Assembly: GCA_964230195.1 (NCBI GenBank)
Contig: CAXRGH010000029.1
Location: forward strand, 1 to 21,501
Length of the DNA: 21,501 nt
Reading direction: 5' to 3'
Origin: CAXRGH01 sp964230195
Lineage (GTDB): Bacteria; Pseudomonadota; Gammaproteobacteria; Enterobacterales; Alteromonadaceae
Shown here: positions 14,937 through 21,501 of the stretch, piece by piece
Layout: each line of letters opens with the position of its first letter
Numbering within the stretch: the first letter of the stretch is position 1
Position numbers and translations under genes: made by a program
The notes under the pieces: model-generated
What the model saw: the letters and a program-made list of their open reading frames with translations, nothing else
Told to the model about the DNA's origin: nothing
Databases searched by the model: none

Positions 14937-17900
14937 TTATTCTACGAATAGACGTGCATTTCTGAACATTCTCATCCAAGGTGAGTCTTCACCCCACTCG
15001 GCTGGAGCCCAAGAGTTAGCAACGCTTCTAAATACACGCTCTGGGTGAGGCATCATGATAGTTGCTCTTCCATCTTTCGTTGTCAGTGATGTTATACCTT
15101 CAGGTGAGCCGTTAGGGTTTAATGGATATTGCTCGGTCTTTTGACCGTAGTTGTCAACGTAGCGAAGTGCAACTCGTTGTTGTGTCAGGTTTTGGGTGAC
15201 CATATCACTTGATGCAAATTCTGCACGACCTTCACCGTGAGATACCGCAATAGGCATACGAGAACCTGCCATACCTTTTAACAAGACCGATGGCGAATCC
15301 ATCACCTCAACCATGGCAACACGAGCTTCAAATCGTTCAGATTGATTTGTCACGAAACGAGACCATAACTCTGCACCAGGAATCAGATCTTTCAGGTTTG
15401 ACAACATCTGACAACCATTACATACACCCAGTGAGAATGTATCTTGGCGATTAAAGAAAGCTTCAAAACCATCTCTTAACTGTTGATTGAATAACACGGT
15501 TTTTGCCCATCCCTCTCCGGCACCAAGCACGTCACCGTAAGAGAATCCACCACAAGCAACCAGCCCCTTCACATCCTCAAGAGACTTGCGACCTTCCAGT
15601 AAGTCACTCATGTGGAAATCAATACTCGAGAATCCTGCACGATCAAACGCTGCAGCCATTTCAAGATGACTGTTAACGCCTTGCTCTCGCAGAATCGCGA
15701 TCTTTGGCTTAGCACCGGTGGCGATATACGGAGCCGCAATATCTTCTTTTACATCAAAACTTAATGACGAATGCAACCCTGGGTTGTTGGCATCAAGTTT
15801 AACTTCCAATTCTTGTTCAGCACACGCCGGATTATCGCGTAAAGTTTGCATACGGTGTGTCGTTTGTGCCCATAATTCGCGATAATGTCCGCGGCTTTGA
15901 GACAGTATCACTGAGCCGTCACGACTAAACGAGACCATGTCATCTTCTGTTAATTGACCAATCACCTTAACGTGCTGCTCCATACCAGCTGCCGCATACG
16001 CTGATAATACAGACTCAACATCATTGCTCTTGACTTGAACCACTGCGCCAAGTTCTTCGCTGAATAAAGCGGCGACGTTATCACTGTGAAGGCCATCGAT
16101 AGCAACTGACACGCCGGTATTACCAGCAAAGGCCATTTCAGTTACCGTCGTAAATAAGCCACCATCTGATACATCGTGATAAGCAAGCAGAGAACCGTCA
16201 GCAACTAAGCCTTGGGTAACATTGAAGAAGGCTTTGAGGGTAGCTGGCTCATCAACATCAGGAGTGATATCACCCAACTGATTAAAGACCTGGGCTAAGC
16301 AACTCGCCCCTAAACGACCTTTGCCAGCGCTAATGTCAATATAAATGAGCTGAGTGTCACCGGCATCGGTGCGCAATTGTGGTGTTAATGTTTTTCTAAT
16401 ATCTTGCACTGCACCAAATGCAGTGATAATCAGCGATAATGGCGCTGTCACTGACTTTTCTTGTTGACCATTGTCAGTCCAACGCATCTTCATCGACATA
16501 GAGTCTTTTCCAACCGGGATAGCCAGATCCAAGGCAGGACATAACTCCTCCCCAACGGCTTTCACTGCCTCGTATAAACCGGCATCCTCTCCAGGGTGAC
16601 CTGCAGCCGACATCCAGTTTGCTGACAACTTAATACGTTTCAAATCACCAATATCAGCGGCGGCAATATTGGTCAGTGCTTCACCCACAGCTAGTCGCGC
16701 TGATGCAGAATGATTAAGTAATGCCGACGGCGTGCGCTCACCCATCGCCATTGCTTCACCAGCATAAGTATCGAAAGCAGCAGCCGTCACTGCAACATCA
16801 GCTACTGGGATCTGCCACGGACCAACCATTTGATCGCGGTGAACCAATCCGGTTACCGAGCGATCACCAATAGTGATGAGGAATGTTTTTTCGGCAATAG
16901 TTGGCAACTGAAGGAGGCGCTCAGCAGCGTCTTCTAATGTGATATTAGAGGTATCAATTTCAATACCTTGGACAGATTCACGCTTAACATCACGGTGCAT
17001 TTTAGGCGTTTTACCCAATAATACATCTAACGGTAGATCAATTGGATTATTATCGAAATGGGGATCTGAAACCGTCAAGTGACGAGCCTCGGTAGCTTCA
17101 CCCACAATGGCGTATTGCGCACGCTCGCGCTGACAAATACTTTCGAACAGGTCAATATTTTCGGGCGCAACCGAGAGTACATAACGTTCTTGTGATTCAT
17201 TACACCAAAGCTCTAATGGCGACATACCGGGTTCATCGTTTGGCACATCTCGAAGATTGAATATACCGCCGCGCTCACCGTCGTTGACCAACTCAGGAAA
17301 AGCATTGGACAAACCACCAGCACCAACATCATGGATAAACTGAATGGGATTGTTATCCCCCAGTTGCCAGCACTTATCGATCACTTCCTGGCAGCGCCTT
17401 TCCATTTCAGGGTTTTCACGTTGCACCGAGGCAAAATCAAGATCGGCATTTGATTGACCAGACGCCATTGAAGACGCAGCACCACCACCTAAACCAATGT
17501 TCATGGCGGGACCGCCCAATACAACTAATTTGGCACCAACTGTAATCTCACCTTTCTCAATATGATCACGACGAATATTACCTAAGCCGCCAGCAATCAT
17601 AATTGGTTTGTGGTAACCACGAACTTCTTCGCCATTAAAACTGTTTACCTGTTGCTCGTAGGTGCGGAAATAGCCAAGTAAGTTTGGACGACCAAATTCG
17701 TTGTTAAACGCTGCACCGCCCAATGGCCCTTCAAGCATTATATCAAGCGCCGATGCGATATGTTCAGGTTTTCCGTAATCTGATTCCCAAGGTTGAGAGA
17801 AATCAGGTAAGTTGAGATTAGAAACCGTAAAGCCAACTAGGCCTGCTTTTGGCTTGGAACCACGTCCAGTCGCACCTTCATCACGAATTTCACCACCTGA

Positions 17901-18833
17901 GCCTGTTGCCGCCCCGGCATGGGGTGCAATTGCGGTTGGATGGTTATGGGTTTCAACTTTCATTAATACATCAATGGCTTCATGATGGTATTCATATTGA
18001 TGTGATTGGGTATTTGGGAAGAAGCGACCTGCGACAGTACCTTCCATGACCGCGGCATTGTCTTTATAAGCCGAATACACATGTTCTGGCGTTTCAGCAA
18101 ACGTGTTCTTAATCATTTTGAACAACGACTTATCTTGCTTTTCTCCATCAATTGTCCAGTCTGCATTAAATATTTTATGACGACAATGCTCAGAGTTTGC
18201 CTGTGCAAACATGTAAAGCTCGACATCATTTGGGTTGCGTCCTAACGCTTGGAAATTTTCCGTAAGATAGTCAATTTCATCATCGGCAAGTGCCAGACCT
18301 AATGTGCTGTTGGCTTCTTCTAATGCCGTTTTCCCTTGGCTCAACACATCGACACTGGACACAGGGGCTGGAGAATGATCACTGAACAATAGTTGGGCAT
18401 CATTGATGTCAGTCATAACAACTTCGGTCATGCGGTCATGAAGTAGTGCTGTTACCGACTCACGTTCAGCCGCTGTGACTTCGCGATTGTAGGTGAGATA
18501 GTAAGCAACACCACGCTCTAGACGTTCAACTTGTTGCAATCCACAATTATGAGCGATGTCAGTCGCTTTTGATGACCATGGCGATATAGTACCAACACGA
18601 GGAACCACAAGCACCAAATCGCCTTGAGGTTCGTGAGATGCTAGTTTAGGTCCGTAAGTGAGTAGCTTTTCTAACGTATCTACCTGTTCACTCGAAAGCT
18701 CTCCTTTGACTTTTGCAAGGTGCTGGTACTCTGCATAAACATCGGTCACAGGGAGGTTAGACTGTGCAAAAAGTGCTAATAATTTTTGCGTGCGAAAATC
18801 AGACAATGCGGGGGCGCCACGGAAAGTCATCAT
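14937..18833 (-). CDS. purL: Phosphoribosylformylglycinamidine synthase PurL
   Basis: The large single-chain FGAM synthase makes formylglycinamidine ribotide from FGAR, glutamine and ATP, the fourth step of purine synthesis, in the cytoplasm. The 1298 residues match the E. coli enzyme (1295). Order: a PurS-like N-terminal domain, a linker, two AIR-synthase-type halves (KVETHNHPTAIAPHAGAATG in the first; VGKDSMSMKM in the second) and a class I glutamine amidotransferase domain. The amidotransferase nucleophile is C1138 in LGVCNGCQ, with H1263 and E1265 in MMPHPERVF. The start is ATG at 18833, with AGGTGA about eight bases upstream; a second ATG follows immediately. It diverges from mltF, and a palindrome lies 50 bp upstream. 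Confidence 0.98.
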   Translation of the reverse strand: MMTFRGAPALSDFRTQKLLALFAQSNLPVTDVYAEYQHLAKVKGELSSEQVDTLEKLLTYGPKLASHEPQGDLVLVVPRVGTISPWSSKATDIAHNCGLQQVERLERGVAYYLTYNREVTAAERESVTALLHDRMTEVVMTDINDAQLLFSDHSPAPVSSVDVLSQGKTALEEANSTLGLALADDEIDYLTENFQALGRNPNDVELYMFAQANSEHCRHKIFNADWTIDGEKQDKSLFKMIKNTFAETPEHVYSAYKDNAAVMEGTVAGRFFPNTQSHQYEYHHEAIDVLMKVETHNHPTAIAPHAGAATGSGGEIRDEGATGRGSKPKAGLVGFTVSNLNLPDFSQPWESDYGKPEHIASALDIMLEGPLGGAAFNNEFGRPNLLGYFRTYEQQVNSFNGEEVRGYHKPIMIAGGLGNIRRDHIEKGEITVGAKLVVLGGPAMNIGLGGGAASSMASGQSNADLDFASVQRENPEMERRCQEVIDKCWQLGDNNPIQFIHDVGAGGLSNAFPELVNDGERGGIFNLRDVPNDEPGMSPLELWCNESQERYVLSVAPENIDLFESICQRERAQYAIVGEATEARHLTVSDPHFDNNPIDLPLDVLLGKTPKMHRDVKRESVQGIEIDTSNITLEDAAERLLQLPTIAEKTFLITIGDRSVTGLVHRDQMVGPWQIPVADVAVTAAAFDTYAGEAMAMGERTPSALLNHSASARLAVGEALTNIAAADIGDLKRIKLSANWMSAAGHPGEDAGLYEAVKAVGEELCPALDLAIPVGKDSMSMKMRWTDNGQQEKSVTAPLSLIITAFGAVQDIRKTLTPQLRTDAGDTQLIYIDISAGKGRLGASCLAQVFNQLGDITPDVDEPATLKAFFNVTQGLVADGSLLAYHDVSDGGLFTTVTEMAFAGNTGVSVAIDGLHSDNVAALFSEELGAVVQVKSNDVESVLSAYAAAGMEQHVKVIGQLTEDDMVSFSRDGSVILSQSRGHYRELWAQTTHRMQTLRDNPACAEQELEVKLDANNPGLHSSLSFDVKEDIAAPYIATGAKPKIAILREQGVNSHLEMAAAFDRAGFSSIDFHMSDLLEGRKSLEDVKGLVACGGFSYGDVLGAGEGWAKTVLFNQQLRDGFEAFFNRQDTFSLGVCNGCQMLSNLKDLIPGAELWSRFVTNQSERFEARVAMVEVMDSPSVLLKGMAGSRMPIAVSHGEGRAEFASSDMVTQNLTQQRVALRYVDNYGQKTEQYPLNPNGSPEGITSLTTKDGRATIMMPHPERVFRSVANSWAPAEWGEDSPWMRMFRNARLFVE

Positions 18834-18882
18834 AAGTTAAATCACCTAGAATCAGGGTACAAGTAAAAGCACTACAAACATA

Positions 18883-18896
18883 TTTAAGCGCTTAAA
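18883..18896. promoter_or_regulatory. 14 bp perfect palindrome upstream of purL, possible LacI-family operator
   Basis: TTTAAGCGCTTAAA is a perfect palindrome with a central CG, the style of LacI-family sites, to which PurR belongs. It is followed on the minus strand by a -10-like TATGTT (18882-18877), about 45 bp before purL, so a bound protein would block the promoter. It does not match the E. coli PurR consensus ANGCAANCGNTTNCNT well. Confidence 0.4.
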
Positions 18897-19093
18897 AGTC
18901 GTACTTAGGATTAAAAATATTATGGTGCTAAATTGTATCGCAAAATGCGGTTGTTGTAATCAAACATTATAGAGGTCTGACAAATATACGAAGAATTCTA
19001 GAAATAATCAGATGATAAACTTCCCTTATTCATTGGTTCTACTGTACTCTTAACCGTAATAAAATTCCTAATTAATCATTAGACGGCATAATT

Positions 19094-20554
19094 TTGAACA
19101 ATATTTTCAAAAAGTTAGCAATATTTCTGTTTGGAGCACCGGTGCTATTTATGCTCAGTACCGGGTGCAAAGAAGTTGCAAAAACGCACGAAAATAATTT
19201 ATCCCAAATATTATCTCGGGGAGTACTGAAGGTCGGCACTGTGTATGGCCTGTCAACCTTTTACCATGACGCTGATGATGCAACAGGCTTTGAATACGAA
19301 TTACTGAAAGGTTTTGCAGACAAACTCGGTGTTCGGTTAGAAATCTACCCCTATTACACGCTAGCCGAAATGCAAGCTCAAGTAGCTGAAGGCCACATTA
19401 CAATCGCGGCAGCGGGCATCCCCATCCGCTATTCTCAACTCACAGAGCTAGATATTGGCCCAATCTACCGTCAAGTGAGTCAAAAATTAGTGTTTAAACA
19501 AGGCAACCCACGACCACGAACTTGGACTGATATTGAACACCCCATTACCGTTGTCGCGGGGTCTGGGTTAGACGAGCAAATCAATACGTTGAAGAGTGCC
19601 TATCCAAACCTTGAATGGGAAGAAACACACGAACTGGACAAAGAAGAAGTACTTGGAGCCATCAAGCGTGGAGAAATCCGATATACCATTACGGATTCTG
19701 ATACCCTCGCCACCGTTAGACGCAGACATCCGGAAGTCAGTGTCGGATTCACCACAAAAGAAAGCGCTGATATTGCCTGGCTATTACCAAAATCGATTGA
19801 CGACAGTGTGCATCATCAACTCTTTGAGTATTTTGCTCTTATTGAAAAAGACGGTAGCTTAGACCAACTCAAAGAAAAATATTTTGGCCACACAAAACTG
19901 TTTAACTATGTCGATACCCGCGCGTTTATCAAAGCTGCACAAGTTAAGTTGCCTACTTACATTGAGTGGTTTAAAACACACTCGCTAAATCTTGATTGGC
20001 GTTTAGTTGCCGCCTTGTCCTATCAAGAAAGTCATTGGGAACCAAAAGCGAAATCGCCAACGGGGGTGCGCGGTATTATGATGTTAACCCAAAATACTGC
20101 GAAAGACTGGGGCGTCACTTCACGACTTGATCCTGAGCAAAACATCATCGCTGGTGCAAAATATTTATCGAGTTTGATGCGAAGGCTACCAAAACGAATT
20201 GAACATCCGGACCGCTTATGGTTTGCTCTCGCAGCATATAACATAGGAATGGGGCATCTGGAGGACGCGCGAGTGCTGACCCAGCGACAAGGAGGAAATC
20301 CCGATTTATGGCTAGATGTTAAACAGCGCTTACCGTTATTGCGCCAGAAACACTATTATAAAAAGACTAAATATGGCTATGCACGAGGAGACGAAGCAAC
20401 TATCTACGTGTCGAATATCAGACGTTATTATGACACGCTTAGCTACCTCTATTCCGAGCAGAACGTGTTACAGAAGATTGAATTAACCGAGCAAATCAAT
20501 CCTGTCCCAATCACTGAAAACGAACCAACAAAAGCATTAGAGGACGAACAATAA
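19094..20554 (+). CDS. mltF: Membrane-bound lytic murein transglycosylase F
   Basis: MltF cuts the MurNAc-GlcNAc bond of peptidoglycan and leaves 1,6-anhydro-MurNAc ends, acting at the outer membrane. The 486 residues show a solute-binding-like regulatory domain (about 40-268, ending EKYFGHTKLFNYVDTR) and a C-terminal SLT domain (about 290-455). The catalytic glutamate is E312 in ALSYQESHW, followed by SPTGVRGIMMLT (321-332) and FALAAYNIGMGH. The start is TTG at 19094 with only a weak ribosome binding site; the next ATG would remove most of the export signal. The signal ends LSTGC with C25, so it may be a lipoprotein. purL-mltF-tadA adjacency is conserved in enterobacteria. Confidence 0.95.
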   Translation: MNNIFKKLAIFLFGAPVLFMLSTGCKEVAKTHENNLSQILSRGVLKVGTVYGLSTFYHDADDATGFEYELLKGFADKLGVRLEIYPYYTLAEMQAQVAEGHITIAAAGIPIRYSQLTELDIGPIYRQVSQKLVFKQGNPRPRTWTDIEHPITVVAGSGLDEQINTLKSAYPNLEWEETHELDKEEVLGAIKRGEIRYTITDSDTLATVRRRHPEVSVGFTTKESADIAWLLPKSIDDSVHHQLFEYFALIEKDGSLDQLKEKYFGHTKLFNYVDTRAFIKAAQVKLPTYIEWFKTHSLNLDWRLVAALSYQESHWEPKAKSPTGVRGIMMLTQNTAKDWGVTSRLDPEQNIIAGAKYLSSLMRRLPKRIEHPDRLWFALAAYNIGMGHLEDARVLTQRQGGNPDLWLDVKQRLPLLRQKHYYKKTKYGYARGDEATIYVSNIRRYYDTLSYLYSEQNVLQKIELTEQINPVPITENEPTKALEDEQ

Positions 20555-20572
20555 CTGCTTTGTCATTTTTTT
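20543..20572 (+). terminator. Possible terminator of mltF
   Basis: GACGAA (20543-20548) pairs with TTTGTC (20559-20564) with one G-U, around ten bases spanning the mltF stop codon, followed by A and seven T (20566-20572). The stem is short, so it is only moderately likely. Confidence 0.4.
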
Positions 20573-20629
20573 GTAAACCTTGCTGAACACTAAATAGCCA
20601 CTGCTCGCCACGCTCTCACCGCATCTGCC

Positions 20630-20658
20630 TCGACTCAACATCTTTTCAACGGTATAAA
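20630..20658 (+). promoter_or_regulatory. Candidate sigma-70 promoter of the 45-residue basic gene
   Basis: TCGACT (20630-20635) and TATAAA (20653-20658) are separated by exactly 17 bp, matching the consensus boxes four of six and five of six. A start near 20665 gives a leader of about 97 bases before the ATG at 20762. Confidence 0.45.
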
Positions 20659-20761
20659 GAGTATACAAAAGAGACTGACATAAAAATTTCAAAAGATTGA
20701 CTCGTTGGTGCAACATTAAGCAGCCAAACTGAAAAAAGACAATCAATAAACAAGGAATTAC

Positions 20762-20899
20762 ATGAGAACACGACGATTATTAGCTAACACCACCCGACGC
20801 AGGCAGCTACTCAAAAAGCTCCACAAGAAAGTGATTATTAGAAGACAACAGTTTCAGCAAGACACGTTTCAAACGAAAGAAACTAGCCACAGCAACTAG
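20762..20899 (+). CDS. Hypothetical 45-residue Arg/Lys-rich protein
   Basis: I do not recognise this protein. It has eight Arg, five Lys and two His against one Asp and one Glu, so it is very basic. It starts MRTRRLLANTTRRR, continues QLLKKLHKK (15-23) and ends in a Gln/Thr/Ser-rich tail. There is no membrane segment or signal peptide. Support for a real gene is strong for its size: AAGGA (20752-20756) five bases before ATG, a candidate promoter at 20630-20658 and an intrinsic terminator 15 bp after the stop. Composition suggests a nucleic acid or ribosome partner, but that is inference. It converges with tadA, the stops 7 bp apart. Confidence 0.65.
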   Translation: MRTRRLLANTTRRRQLLKKLHKKVIIRRQQFQQDTFQTKETSHSN

Positions 20900-20906
20900 C
20901 AGCATC

Positions 20907-21407
20907 CTACTGTTGCAGATTTTTCTCTGCTTTTTTTTCTGCCCGCCTTTGCTTAAAGAAGCGAGATAACATATCTCCACACTCTGCTTGTAACACGCCT
21001 CCAAACACTTCAATGTTATGATTAAGGGATTCGTGCTCACACAAATTCATCACACTACCCGCAGCCCCCGTTTTTGTGTCATAGGCGCCAAATACCAAAG
21101 TTTGAATTCGGCTATGAACCAGCAGTCCTGAACACATTGGACACGGTTCTAGTGTGACATATAGGGTTGTGTTGGGCATACGATAGTTATTCAGCGCACT
21201 GCCAGCATTGCGAAGAGCAACCATTTCAGCATGTGCTGATGGATCATTTAGAGTAATCGACTGATTCCAACCTTCGGCAATTACCTTATTATCCTTAACT
21301 AACACTGCCCCCACCGGGATCTCTCCCATTTGTTGAGCACGATCAGCCAGCGCCATTGCATGTCGCATCCAGAATTCATGTGAGTTTTCGGTTACGGTAG
21401 TTGTCAT
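20907..21407 (-). CDS. tadA: tRNA-specific adenosine deaminase TadA
   Basis: TadA deaminates the wobble adenosine A34 of tRNA-Arg(ACG) to inosine, allowing one tRNA to read three codons; it is essential in most bacteria. The 166 residues carry the zinc deaminase signature HAE (H59, E61 as proton shuttle) and PCPMC (88-92, C89 and C92 as zinc ligands). NDPSAHAEM surrounds the first motif. The C-terminal tail (154-166) is rich in Lys, Glu and Gln, and its codons 157-159 lie over the T tract of a plus-strand terminator. The start is ATG at 21407 with GGATAG upstream. It faces away from the right edge, with a terminator just upstream. Confidence 0.96.
   Translation of the reverse strand: MTTTVTENSHEFWMRHAMALADRAQQMGEIPVGAVLVKDNKVIAEGWNQSITLNDPSAHAEMVALRNAGSALNNYRMPNTTLYVTLEPCPMCSGLLVHSRIQTLVFGAYDTKTGAAGSVMNLCEHESLNHNIEVFGGVLQAECGDMLSRFFKQRRAEKKAEKNLQQ
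20915..20938 (+). terminator. Intrinsic terminator of the 45-residue gene, inside tadA
   Basis: GCAGA (20915-20919) pairs with TCTGC (20926-20930) around six bases, followed by eight T (20931-20938). It starts 15 bp past the stop of the plus-strand small gene and is embedded in the last codons of tadA on the other strand. Confidence 0.7.
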
Positions 21408-21419
21408 TCGCTATCCAAT

Positions 21420-21458
21420 AAAAAAGGTTACTCGGCAGTATAATCACCAAGTAACCTT
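21420..21458 (-). terminator. Minus-strand terminator upstream of tadA
   Basis: Read on the minus strand, AAGGTTACT (21458-21450) pairs perfectly with AGTAACCTT (21432-21424). Four further inner pairs with two wobbles leave a nine-base loop, and the T run extends to 21420. It should end a gene lying beyond the right edge. The loop contains TATACT (21442-21437), a possible -10 for tadA, whose start codon is only 13 bp past the T run. Confidence 0.75.
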
Positions 21459-21474
21459 ATACACTTATAAACAG

Positions 21475-21501
21475 AGATCGGAAGAGCGTCGTGTAGGGAA
21501 A
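21475..21501. other. Illumina sequencing adapter (assembly artefact)
   Basis: The last 27 bases begin AGATCGGAAGAGC, the common Illumina TruSeq adapter start, and continue GTCGTGTAGGGAAA, exactly as in the universal adapter read-through. This is not genomic and should be trimmed; true sequence ends at or near 21474. Confidence 0.97.

Noticed and set aside
20537..20746. Minus-strand 69-residue ORF overlapping the mltF end
   Set aside because: It has no ribosome binding site or domain, overlaps mltF and lies antisense to the candidate promoter of the basic small gene.
1..21474. Mobile element, prophage, CRISPR or defence system
   Set aside because: No transposase, integrase, terminal repeats, spaced direct repeats or known defence domains are visible. 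tRNA-Arg is a possible integration site, but no duplicated 3' end or integrase is nearby.

Overview
The window reads as ordinary core chromosome of a motile, polarly flagellated marine-type gammaproteobacterium, most like Alteromonadales (Vibrio and Shewanella relatives are the nearest alternatives). The evidence is the set of polar-flagellum genes (cheV-cheR divergent from flgA, then flgM-flgN, plus flgP and flgT), a tyrS of the roughly 400-residue type next to anmK and an M23 endopeptidase, and purL/mltF/tadA kept together. I see no phage, insertion sequence, CRISPR array, toxin-antitoxin pair or defence island. Base composition looks even throughout.

Layout. (1) 1-3669, flagellar and chemotaxis block: cheR and cheV on the minus strand, with flgA, flgM and flgN on the plus strand. 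A good sigma-28 promoter lies before flgM. (2) 3798-5459: an exported amidohydrolase. (3) 5548-7550: flgP (minus) and flgT (plus), divergent, separated by 386 bp that holds an unexplained plus-strand terminator. (4) 7524-9314: a large, unusual PLP enzyme of the Cys/Met family, overlapping flgT tail to tail. (5) 9702-12091: a two-gene operon of an M23 murein endopeptidase and anmK. (6) 12237-14610: tyrS with a strong terminator, a DUF1289 gene butting against tRNA-Arg(CCT), and an smrA-like gene. (7) 14613-18833: a 51-residue membrane peptide and purL. (8) 19094-21407: mltF, a newly noticed 45-residue Arg/Lys-rich gene with its own ribosome binding site and terminator, and tadA. (9) 21475-21501: Illumina adapter sequence, not genome.

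How the genes fit together. Three themes recur. Flagellar assembly and taxis: FlgA and FlgT help build the P ring and H ring, FlgP is an outer-membrane lipoprotein, FlgM and FlgN control late gene expression and hook-filament junction export, and CheR/CheV adapt the receptors. Murein turnover: MltF releases anhydro-muropeptides, the M23 enzyme cuts cross-links and AnmK salvages anhydro-MurNAc. Translation: TyrS, tRNA-Arg(CCT) and TadA. The least explained items are the 45-residue basic protein, the PLP enzyme with its N-terminal extension, and the structured spacers at 6025-6410 and 9315-9701. I found no convincing new multi-gene system.
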